DNA of 7,817 nucleotides from JAWLDV01 sp046537975 (lineage in GTDB: Bacteria > Desulfobacterota > Desulfobulbia > Desulfobulbales > SURF-16): NCBI GenBank assembly GCA_046537975.1, contig JBKHJR010000081.1, positions 1 to 7,817 of the forward strand. Direction: 5' to 3'. How positions within the stretch are numbered: the first letter of the stretch is position 1; the number at the start of each line of letters is the position of its first letter. The notes beneath the pieces are model-generated. The model ran no database searches. It saw only the letters and a program-made list of their open reading frames with translations, and was not told the DNA's origin. Below, piece after piece: positions 1 through 5,066 of this stretch. The position numbers and the translations under genes are program-made.

Positions 1-165
1 GACTTTATCTCTCAATTGTACTATCCGGACCCCTGCTTCAAGCACTGCATCCAGCCATTCCAGGTCGCTTCGCCCCCTGGCCAGTTTTTCACAGGATACC
101 GGGTATAGGCTTACTTCTTCCTGGAAGATTTTAAGGCGGTTATGGTAGATAGACCCAAATGGCAT
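1..165 (-). CDS. thiE: Thiamine-phosphate synthase (ThiE/TenI family), N-terminal part, cut by window edge
   Basis: Only the first 55 codons are in the window; the rest lies beyond the left edge. Translated on the minus strand from an ATG at 163-165, the peptide has SLYPVSCEKLARGR (residues 19-32), an acidic and aliphatic helix (about 35-45), then AGVRIVQLRDK (44-54). This order matches the first beta strand, first helix and QLRDK strand of thiamine-phosphate synthases, where the QLR-K segment helps bind the pyrimidine pyrophosphate. The known family reaction joins hydroxymethylpyrimidine pyrophosphate to thiazole phosphate to give thiamine phosphate in the cytoplasm. A TAA lies directly upstream in frame, so the ATG is the earliest possible start; the ribosome site is weak. 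The gene runs divergently from citrate synthase. A TenI-like or fused ThiD-ThiE protein cannot be excluded without the missing C-terminus. Confidence 0.72.
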   Translation of the reverse strand, partial: MPFGSIYHNRLKIFQEEVSLYPVSCEKLARGRSDLEWLDAVLEAGVRIVQLRDKV

Positions 166-226
166 TTATTCTATTCTGCTGAGATAATGGAGTAGTTATT
201 AAAAGCATTGAAAAAAACGGCTGATA

Positions 227-232
227 ATTATA
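227..232 (-). promoter_or_regulatory. Possible -10 box for the thiE-like gene
   Basis: On the minus strand this reads TATAAT, a perfect sigma-70 -10 hexamer, about 62 bases before the thiE-like ATG. No good -35 hexamer lies 16-18 bases upstream, and the region is AT-rich, so chance occurrence is a real alternative. Confidence 0.25.
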
Positions 233-340
233 TTATTTTTATATTCTTGAAAACAGGCTTTCACGGAACTTACTTGGCTTTCCCGGCTTTTTCCGAGAAG
301 TGTGTATTATATTATAAGAAAGTTATGCTTAGGATAGTCT

Positions 341-440
341 CCCAAATTTAATACCTTCCGGGCCTTCAAGTCCCGATAAGGAGTATAGACGCTAATTATG
401 GGTTGGGCCCCGGACAGGCTTGAAAATCATTCAATTTGGG
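341..440 (+). other. Nested, pseudoknot-capable RNA fold upstream of citrate synthase
   Basis: The 435 bases between the thiE-like gene and citrate synthase hold no convincing gene. Within them three nested pairings can be drawn by eye: CCCAAATT (341-348) with AATTTGGG (433-440), TTCAAG (365-370) with CTTGAA (419-424), and CCC-G-ATAA (372-379, one bulged G) with TTATGGG (396-402). A further arm, CCGGGCC (358-364) with GGCCCCGG (406-413, one bulged C), crosses the second pairing and would make a pseudoknot; it is sterically an alternative or a tertiary pairing. This could be a structured 5' leader or a small RNA. It matches no riboswitch class that I recognise, and no folding calculation was possible. 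Confidence 0.35.
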
Positions 441-487
441 TTATGTTTGTCATCTGATAAGATAAGAACAATATGAATGAATAACAA

Positions 488-561
488 CCCCCTTTAAAAC
501 GCTTAAGGTTCAAATCAGGGGGAATTAAGTTGGTGCTTGGTCAGGTTAGAGAACAATCTCT
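488..561 (+). other. Two small hairpins in the citrate synthase leader
   Basis: CCCCCT (488-493) can pair with AGGGGG (517-522) across a 23-base loop, and AGAGA (548-552) with TCTCT (557-561) around ACAA. They lie between the larger fold at 341-440 and the citrate synthase ATG at 601. Neither has a T-tract, so they are not terminators. They may be leader structure or operator half-sites, or chance. Confidence 0.22.
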
Positions 562-600
562 GCAGTACAGAACAACATAACTTAAAACAAGTGTGAGCAT

Positions 601-1908
601 ATGATTGACGATTTTATAACCAATAAAACCGCGGAATTGAAAATTGATGGTGAAAGTCATTACTTACCGGTAATTCAAGGTTCGGAAGGGGAAAGGGCCA
701 TTGATATCCGGTCATTGATGACCCGGACCGGTTATATCACCCTGGACAACGGTTTCAATAACACCGGATCCTGTTCCAGTGCTATAACCTTTTTAAACGG
801 AGAGAAAGGGATCCTGAATTACCGGGGGTATCCTATAGAGGATCTTGCGGAAAACTGTAGTTTTGTCGAAATAGCCCATCTCCTGCTTTACGGTCACCTG
901 CCCAACTACGAAGAGTTAACCCGTATTAAATACCTGCTGGGCAGATATGCTTTGATCCACGAGGATATGATTCATTTTTTCGATCGTTTCCCTCCTAATT
1001 CGCCGCCGATGTCCATTCTGGCAACCATGGTAAATACTCTGTGCAATTTTTATCCTGAGCTGGAACGTGATGATGATTTTGAGAGTTACGAGATAATGGC
1101 GGCCCGGCTTCTCTCCAAGGTGCGGACCATTGCGGCCTTTTCCTATAAGCGTTCCCTGGGCAGACCGGTGGTTTATCCCAGGCATGACTATACATACTGC
1201 GCCAACTTCCTGCACATGATGTTCGATTCCCCGGTAAATCCTTATGAAGTGGACGATGAGATAGTGGACGCCCTTAATAAGCTGTTAATTCTGCATGCCG
1301 ATCATGAGCAGAACTGTTCAACTTCTGCAGTGCGCCTGGTTGGCAGTGCCCGGGTTAATCTCTACGCTTCGGTTTCAGCCGGGATAAGCGCTCTGTGGGG
1401 GCCTCTTCATGGGGGGGCCAATCAGGCAGTGATTGAAATGCTGGAAGAAATTTATCGTGAGGGCGGCAATTACAAAAAATATATAGATAAGGCCAAGAAT
1501 CCGGAGGATCCGTTCCGTCTGGTTGGTTTTGGGCACCGGGTTTATAAGACTGTTGATCCCCGCTGCCGGATTATTAAGGAGACCTGTGACAAGGTCCTTG
1601 CCGCCCTGGGAAGGGAATCGGATCCGCTCCTGGATATAGCCCGGGAAATTGAAGAGGTGGTTTTACGCGATGAGTACTTTATAGAGCGTAATCTCTATCC
1701 TAATGTGGATTTTTACAGTGGTATAATCTATAGGGCCATTGGTATCCCCAACAATATGTTTACCGTGATGTTCGCTCTGGGGCGGCTGCCAGGCTGGATC
1801 GCCCATTGGAAAGAGATGCGTGATGACCCCAACTGGCGGATCGGTCGTCCCCGCCAGGTATATATCGGTCCCACCCGGCGCAAATTTGTCCCTATAGACG
1901 AAAGATGA
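601..1908 (+). CDS. gltA: Citrate synthase (type II, si-type)
   Basis: Condenses acetyl-CoA and oxaloacetate to citrate and CoA, the entry step of the TCA cycle, in the cytoplasm. The 435-residue product is close to the 427 residues of E. coli GltA and is collinear with it. Visible landmarks: the N-terminal beta domain with TGYITLDNGFNNTGSC (43-58) and GILNYRGYPIE (70-80), typical of the hexameric type II enzymes; HADHEQN (232-238); catalytic His270 in GPLHGGAN; catalytic His312 in GFGHRVYK; catalytic Asp370 in NVDFYSG; and RPRQVYIG (416-423) near the end. All three catalytic residues are present, so the enzyme should be active. The ATG start gives the expected N-terminus, but the ribosome site before it is poor (only GTGAG at 593-597). 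It stands alone: no other TCA gene is adjacent. Homologous 2-methylcitrate synthases are less likely given the long N-terminal beta domain. Confidence 0.97.
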   Translation: MIDDFITNKTAELKIDGESHYLPVIQGSEGERAIDIRSLMTRTGYITLDNGFNNTGSCSSAITFLNGEKGILNYRGYPIEDLAENCSFVEIAHLLLYGHLPNYEELTRIKYLLGRYALIHEDMIHFFDRFPPNSPPMSILATMVNTLCNFYPELERDDDFESYEIMAARLLSKVRTIAAFSYKRSLGRPVVYPRHDYTYCANFLHMMFDSPVNPYEVDDEIVDALNKLLILHADHEQNCSTSAVRLVGSARVNLYASVSAGISALWGPLHGGANQAVIEMLEEIYREGGNYKKYIDKAKNPEDPFRLVGFGHRVYKTVDPRCRIIKETCDKVLAALGRESDPLLDIAREIEEVVLRDEYFIERNLYPNVDFYSGIIYRAIGIPNNMFTVMFALGRLPGWIAHWKEMRDDPNWRIGRPRQVYIGPTRRKFVPIDER

Positions 1909-1936
1909 CAGCCGTGGGGATTGGCCCCCGCGGCTG
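1909..1936 (+). terminator. Strong GC hairpin directly after citrate synthase, no T-tract
   Basis: CAGCCGTGGGG (1909-1919) pairs with CCCCGCGGCTG (1926-1936) over 11 bp with one G-U wobble and a 6-base loop. It starts on the base after the TGA stop. The following bases (ATCCCGG) contain no T run, so it is not a canonical intrinsic terminator; it may mark the mRNA 3' end, protect it from exonucleases, or act with Rho. Confidence 0.45.
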
Positions 1937-2216
1937 ATCCCGGTGGGCTCTTCCGCACAGAACCATAGGGGGGGCAGGGTGACAGAATATAGTGAACAAG
2001 GTCCGGCGGGATTCCCGTTTAAGCAGAGCTTCAAGCCGGAAGCCCTTGCAAGATGCAGGCGAGGGCTGAAAGGGTCTCTGTCCTTCCTCAACCATTGTTT
2101 CTGGGGCACCAGTAAGAGCACATTTTAATGGTTCGTTGTAGCCGCTATTAGCCGGCTGTATCTTCTGTTGCCCACTCTAATTACAAGACTTGTTAAACAC
2201 GGTCTCCTTATTTCAT

Positions 2217-2230
2217 TTTTACCGGTAAAA
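2217..2230. promoter_or_regulatory. Perfect 14-bp palindrome, operator candidate upstream of the aminotransferase
   Basis: TTTTACCGGTAAAA is a perfect dyad ending 12 bases before a TTGACT box (2243-2248). The core TTACCGGTAA recurs at 664-673 inside the citrate synthase coding region. A dimeric repressor or activator site is a reasonable guess; no specific regulator can be named. Confidence 0.35.
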
Positions 2231-2242
2231 CTTAAGGGCGAT

Positions 2243-2276
2243 TTGACTTGACCGGATGGCTGTGGTATCCAATTAA
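2243..2276 (+). promoter_or_regulatory. Possible sigma-70 promoter for the aminotransferase
   Basis: Two overlapping -35-like hexamers occur, TTGACT (2243-2248) and TTGACC (2248-2253). With 17-base spacers they face TATCCA (2266-2271) and AATTAA (2271-2276), both poor -10 boxes. Such a promoter would give a leader of about 200 bases. The call rests mainly on the good -35 match and the palindrome just upstream. Confidence 0.22.
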
Positions 2277-2338
2277 GGATAAAAAGTCAGAGCAGGGGGA
2301 TTATTGACGCAATACCGGTTCTTTTCAAAAAGGCTGGT

Positions 2339-2369
2339 TAGGGGTTATAGCATTATGCGGAAGCCCCTA
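2339..2369 (+). other. Hairpin in the aminotransferase leader
   Basis: TAGGGG (2339-2344) pairs with CCCCTA (2364-2369), with a smaller GCA-TTA-TGC hairpin (2350-2358) inside. No T run follows, so a terminator is unlikely. It may be leader structure. Confidence 0.25.
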
Positions 2370-2425
2370 TGTCCTAAAGATGCGGGATGGGGGAAATAGC
2401 TGAATGCCTGGTGTGAGTGTAGGGG

Positions 2426-2440
2426 GCGTACAAGGTGTAC
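2426..2440. repeat. GCGTAC-N3-GTGTAC motif, copy 1 (upstream of aminotransferase)
   Basis: Two GYGTAC half-sites spaced at 9 bases, 46 bases before the aminotransferase ATG. The same spaced motif, differing only in the three middle bases, occurs at 4854-4868 upstream of grpE. It can be read as a direct repeat of GYGTAC or as GTAC dyads five bases apart. A shared regulator site is possible but two copies are weak evidence. Confidence 0.3.
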
Positions 2441-2486
2441 AGGTAGGCAAACGGCATCAGTATTTCAAAATTTACTGGGAATCGTT

Positions 2487-3791
2487 ATGAGAACAGATAT
2501 TGTCCATATAGGTGCAGGTGAGCTGACCTATGAGATCCGGAATATTGTTAATGTTGGTTTGAAGCTGCAAAGTCACGGGATGAAAGTCCATTGGGAAAAT
2601 ATTGGGGATCCCGTGGCCAAAGGTGAAGTTATTCCTCAGTGGATGAAGGATATTGTAGCTGATCTGGCAATGGAAGATGCCACATATGGCTATTGTCCCA
2701 CCAAAGGGGTGCTGGAGGCCAGGCAGTTTATAGCCGATAGAACCAACAGTCGCGGCGGAGTTAAGTTGACCGCGGAGGATATTATTTTTTTCAACGGCTT
2801 GGGTGACGCTATTTCCAAGGTATTTGGCTTTCTGAAAAGGACAGCCAGGGTGGTGGTCCCCACTCCCAGCTATACCACTCATTCCTCGGCAGAAGCTGCT
2901 CATGCCGGGGACCATCCGGTATCATATGCACTCAATCCCCATAACAACTGGTATCCTGATCTTGATGATCTGGAAAAAAGGATCAAGTATAATCCGGCTG
3001 TAGCCGGTATCCTGATTATAAATCCTGATAACCCTACCGGTGCCGTTTACCCGGAGGAGATCCTCAGAGGCATGATAGATCTTGCCCGACGATACCAGCT
3101 CTTTATTATCTGTGACGAGGTCTATCATAATATGGTCTATAACGGTTTATCCACCGTGCCGATTTCCGACATTATCGGTGAAGTTCCTGCCCTTGCCCTG
3201 AAGGGAATTTCCAAGGAAATGCCTTGGCCGGGATCCCGTTGCGGCTGGGTGGAAATCTACAACGCCCATAATGACCCCATGTTTGAAAAATATGTGAATT
3301 CCATCCTTAATGCCAAGATGGTGGAGGTCTGTTCCACCACCCTGCCTCAGACCGCGATCCCCAGGATAGTCAGCCATCCTGAATATCCTGGCTATCTGGC
3401 CGAACGGTTGTCCCGGTACGAAAAGTGCTCTATAATTGCCTATGAGTATCTGAATAATATTGAGGGAATTCTGGTTAATCAGTCTAACGGCGCCTTCTAC
3501 ATGAGCGTTGTTTTTGAGGAAGGGGTGCTCAACGAGAAACAGACTCTGCCCATCGAAAATGAAGCGATCAGAAAGGAAATAGAGGCTCTGGTTTCAGGAC
3601 CGGGGGTAAGTATGGACAAACGTTTTGTCTACTATCTGCTTGGTTCTACAGGAATATGTGTGGTCCCTTTGAGTTCGTTCGCCACCGATCTTCAGGGCTT
3701 CCGCATAACTCTTCTGGAGAGAGATGAAGAGACCTTCAGGCAGGTTTTTCAAACCGTAGCTGACAGGATCAGGCTCTACCTTGATTCCTGA
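2487..3791 (+). CDS. Pyridoxal phosphate-dependent class I/II aminotransferase (fold type I)
   Basis: A 434-residue cytoplasmic enzyme of the aspartate aminotransferase superfamily, expected to move an amino group between an amino acid and a 2-oxo acid; the substrate cannot be read from the sequence. Visible landmarks: the N-terminal segment WENIGDP (36-42); GYCPTKG (68-74); the cofactor phosphate loop NGLGDAIS (103-110); PSY (127-129); NPDNPTG (179-185) with Asn182; CDEVY (209-213) with Asp210 and Tyr213; Schiff-base Lys243 in GISKEMPWPGSRCGW; Arg251; and Arg406 in GFRITLL, the usual substrate carboxylate anchor. All core residues are present. It is longer than the about 390-400 residues usual in the family, with extra sequence around 340-385. 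The ATG has GGGA at 2477-2480 six bases upstream. Both flanking gaps suggest it is transcribed alone. Branched-chain, alanine or aspartate-type specificity are all possible. Confidence 0.95.
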   Translation: MRTDIVHIGAGELTYEIRNIVNVGLKLQSHGMKVHWENIGDPVAKGEVIPQWMKDIVADLAMEDATYGYCPTKGVLEARQFIADRTNSRGGVKLTAEDIIFFNGLGDAISKVFGFLKRTARVVVPTPSYTTHSSAEAAHAGDHPVSYALNPHNNWYPDLDDLEKRIKYNPAVAGILIINPDNPTGAVYPEEILRGMIDLARRYQLFIICDEVYHNMVYNGLSTVPISDIIGEVPALALKGISKEMPWPGSRCGWVEIYNAHNDPMFEKYVNSILNAKMVEVCSTTLPQTAIPRIVSHPEYPGYLAERLSRYEKCSIIAYEYLNNIEGILVNQSNGAFYMSVVFEEGVLNEKQTLPIENEAIRKEIEALVSGPGVSMDKRFVYYLLGSTGICVVPLSSFATDLQGFRITLLERDEETFRQVFQTVADRIRLYLDS

Positions 3792-3843
3792 GCCTCTGAC
3801 AACGTACGATCATCATAAACAGAATTATTCAGCTACAATCTCA

Positions 3844-3902
3844 AAGGCCTGAAGAGGGGAAGAGCTGACCGATGCCCTTCTTCAGCCTTGTCCACCCTTT
3901 TT
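3844..3902 (+). terminator. Terminator-like hairpin in the convergent gap
   Basis: AAGGC-C-TGAAGAGGGG (3844-3859, one bulged C) pairs with CCCTTCTTCAGCCTT (3875-3889), about 15 bp with one G-U pair and a 15-base loop. A TTTTT run lies at 3898-3902, eight bases past the stem, further than ideal. It lies between the aminotransferase stop and the end of the opposite-strand gene at 3933, so it may end transcription from the left, and possibly serve both directions. Confidence 0.5.
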
Positions 3903-3932
3903 CTTGTTATCTTCTTGATTTAGATTTTATCT

Positions 3933-4694
3933 TTACTCTTTCTTGATATACTGACGCAATTCGGGCTTAAGCTGCCTTATCAGGCGCAGATCCCACATTT
4001 CCTCCCCTTTTTTGCTGTTTATATTTGTAATGATAAGTTTGTTTTTGCCCTTTTTGTAGTGGTTAGCGGTATCAAAAACAGAGCCGATAACCACCAGCCT
4101 TCCGTCCTCTATTCTCTCCCGATAGTATCTTATCGCCTGTTCAACCTGATAATCGACATTGGTCTCCACCAGACGCAGCAGTTTTTCCGCCGGACTTTCC
4201 TGTTCAAGGTTGATTTCGGCTTCCCTGTTAAGGGCCGGATGCAAATGGTCCAGGTCCAGACGGAGGAATCTGTCTAAATCATGATAACCCTGGAGGTAGG
4301 AGTTCACGTGTCTGCTGTCCGCAACCCCGGTAATTAAAAGAACAGGAGTATGAAGTTCGCAGATCCCGTAATTCAGGGAGCCTAAACTTATTGCAAGCTG
4401 GCCTCCTGGATTGCGCACCGTTATCATTTGCCTTCCGTCGGGCAGGATGAAGCTGGAACTGAGTCTTGGTTCGGAGTCTGCAAGCCAGGTCAGATAAGGG
4501 GCGGCTCCTTCTTGGAAGTGTTTTTCTGTTGTAGTTTCAGGGAGATTGGTAGCAAGAATTTTCCGGATAACCTTGAATGGCGGGATACCCACTCTCTTTT
4601 TAAGGGAAGGATGCATATTCTTCCCCCAAGTAGGCATAACCAGGAAAATTAAGCCCAGAAAAATAAATGAACAGATGATCAGTTTCTTGGACAT
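3933..4694 (-). CDS. Exported beta-carbonic anhydrase-like protein lacking the zinc ligands
   Basis: A 253-residue protein with a clear Sec signal peptide: KK at 3-4, hydrophobic stretch 5-20, likely cleavage after PTWG (21-24). C8 is not in a lipobox. The mature part follows the beta-carbonic anhydrase order: HFQEGAAPYLTWLADSEPRL (59-78) for the family's ...LTCxDSRV block, ITVRNPGGQL (91-100) for VIRNAGN, SLGSLNYG (103-110) for LGSLEYA, TPVLLITGVADSRHV (116-130) for the GHxxCGA block, ETNVDYQVEQ (177-186) for NVxxQ, and EDGRLVVIGSVFD (196-208) for the EGKLxIVGxYYD strand. At the expected zinc and catalytic positions it has Asp73 for Cys, Glu75 for Asp, Val124 for His and Ser127 for Cys; Arg77 remains. 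Carbonate chemistry by the standard mechanism is therefore unlikely. About 35 charged residues follow the last family strand. The ATG has AAAGGA eight bases upstream. It is oriented against both neighbours. Homology is judged by eye and the biological role is unknown. Confidence 0.7.
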   Translation of the reverse strand: MSKKLIICSFIFLGLIFLVMPTWGKNMHPSLKKRVGIPPFKVIRKILATNLPETTTEKHFQEGAAPYLTWLADSEPRLSSSFILPDGRQMITVRNPGGQLAISLGSLNYGICELHTPVLLITGVADSRHVNSYLQGYHDLDRFLRLDLDHLHPALNREAEINLEQESPAEKLLRLVETNVDYQVEQAIRYYRERIEDGRLVVIGSVFDTANHYKKGKNKLIITNINSKKGEEMWDLRLIRQLKPELRQYIKKE

Positions 4695-4766
4695 GATAAA
4701 AATCCTTTATGATATGTAAAAGCTCTGTGTTCCGGGTATTCCCGCCAAGCGATATAACCTTGGATA

Positions 4767-4786
4767 CAGGGGGTTTTAAAACCCTG
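4767..4786. promoter_or_regulatory. Imperfect dyad with GTTTTAAAAC core between the divergent genes
   Basis: CAGGG (4767-4771) and CCCTG (4782-4786) flank an AT-rich GTTTTAAAAC-type centre (4773-4782), two extra Gs spoiling the symmetry. It lies 72 bases upstream of the carbonic-anhydrase-like start and could be an operator for that gene or a weak hairpin. Confidence 0.25.
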
Positions 4787-4817
4787 AAGCCTGAATTTTG
4801 GACCGCTTAATCCGGGA

Positions 4818-4831
4818 GGCAAATATTTGCC
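4818..4831. promoter_or_regulatory. Perfect 14-bp palindrome next to the grpE -35 box, operator candidate
   Basis: GGCAAATATTTGCC is a perfect dyad ending six bases before a consensus TTGACA (4838-4843). The position suits an activator or repressor of the grpE-dnaK promoter. It does not resemble the CIRCE element of HrcA (TTAGCACTC-N9-GAGTGCTAA). Confidence 0.42.
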
Positions 4832-4837
4832 ACTGTC

Positions 4838-4866
4838 TTGACATTCAAAATGAGCGTACTTAGTGT
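4838..4866 (+). promoter_or_regulatory. Possible sigma-70 promoter for grpE-dnaK
   Basis: A perfect -35 hexamer TTGACA (4838-4843) is followed after 17 bases by TAGTGT (4861-4866), a weak -10 match (3 of 6). A start near 4873 would give a leader of about 195 bases before the grpE GTG. I saw no sigma-32 pair (CTTGAAA with CCCATNT) in this region. The weak -10 may signal dependence on an activator. Confidence 0.4.
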
Positions 4867-4868
4867 AC
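4854..4868. repeat. GCGTAC-N3-GTGTAC motif, copy 2 (grpE promoter region)
   Basis: Matches the motif at 2426-2440 at 12 of 12 fixed positions. Here it covers the end of the spacer and most of the possible -10 box, where a bound protein would block or reshape the promoter. It also contains the direct repeat GTACTT (4856-4861 and 4865-4870). Confidence 0.3.
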
Positions 4869-4887
4869 TTTTCAAACAGACAGCGTA

Positions 4888-4975
4888 AAACCGTTCAGAG
4901 GCCGGAAACGGGAATAAGTTATTACTCAGGTTCTGGCGTTTCAGTATATATTTGAGATTTGAATGAAGACGGTTT
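4888..4975 (+). other. Long-range pairing in the grpE leader
   Basis: AAACCGT (4888-4894) is complementary to ACGGTTT (4969-4975), closing a loop of 74 bases that contains AATAA-G-TTATT (4913-4923). Further downstream CTTAA/TTAAG and TTCC/GGAA pairs (about 4979-5012) can form. A folded leader is possible; short AT-rich pairings of this kind also arise by chance. Confidence 0.22.
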
Positions 4976-5023
4976 CTTGCTTAAGGTTTCCATTTAATTT
5001 ATCGGAATTTAAGCCCTGAAGTG

Positions 5024-5043
5024 AAAAAAATAATTGTTTTTTT
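5024..5043 (+). other. A7/T7 hairpin just upstream of the grpE ribosome site
   Basis: Seven As (5024-5030), TAATTG, then seven Ts (5037-5043) form an all-A/U stem ending nine bases before the GGGGAGG ribosome site at 5053-5059. Such a stem melts easily; the U run could also pair by G-U and A-U contacts with the ribosome site. It could equally be a weak terminator or a bend-forming tract. Confidence 0.3.
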
Positions 5044-5066
5044 AATATAGATGGGGAGGCTGATCG

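Larger units (their letters stand above)
1937..2486. other. 550-base gap between citrate synthase hairpin and aminotransferase, no convincing gene
   Basis: No reading frame here resembles a protein I recognise, and none has a good ribosome site. Small structures are visible: CGGG-ATT-CCCG (2007-2017); AGCCCTTGC (2041-2049) with GCGAGGGCT (2059-2067), with an outer CAGAG (2024-2028)/CTCTG (2076-2080) arm; and ACAAG-A-CTTGT (2183-2193). The region from 2024 to 2080 could be a small structured RNA. The second half carries the possible regulatory elements listed separately. Confidence 0.5.

Noticed and set aside
419..425. CTTGAAA, sigma-32 -35-like box upstream of citrate synthase
   Set aside because: No CCCATNT-like -10 follows at a proper distance, and it forms part of the stem described at 341-440. 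The same holds for the copy at 246-252.
507..522. tRNA T-loop-like GGTTCAAATC
   Set aside because: The flanking bases cannot form the T stem (TAAGG against CAGGG) and no acceptor, D or anticodon arms surround it.
1663..2121. 152-codon open frame on the minus strand
   Set aside because: It overlaps the end of citrate synthase in antisense, and its composition (Arg, Pro, Leu) looks like a shadow of that gene.
1943..2128. 61-codon open frame on the plus strand after citrate synthase
   Set aside because: No ribosome site, no recognisable motif, and it overlaps hairpin sequence; a chance frame is more likely.
3933..4694. Lipoprotein reading of the carbonic-anhydrase-like protein (Cys8)
   Set aside because: Cys8 is inside the hydrophobic core with KLII before it, not a lipobox, and the hydrophobic stretch continues to residue 20.
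5051..5053. ATG just upstream as the grpE start
   Set aside because: It is out of frame with grpE by one base and overlaps the ribosome site; the GTG at 5067 has ideal spacing.
4695..5066. CIRCE element (HrcA operator) before grpE
   Set aside because: Looked for TTAGCACTC-N9-GAGTGCTAA or close variants on both strands; none is present.
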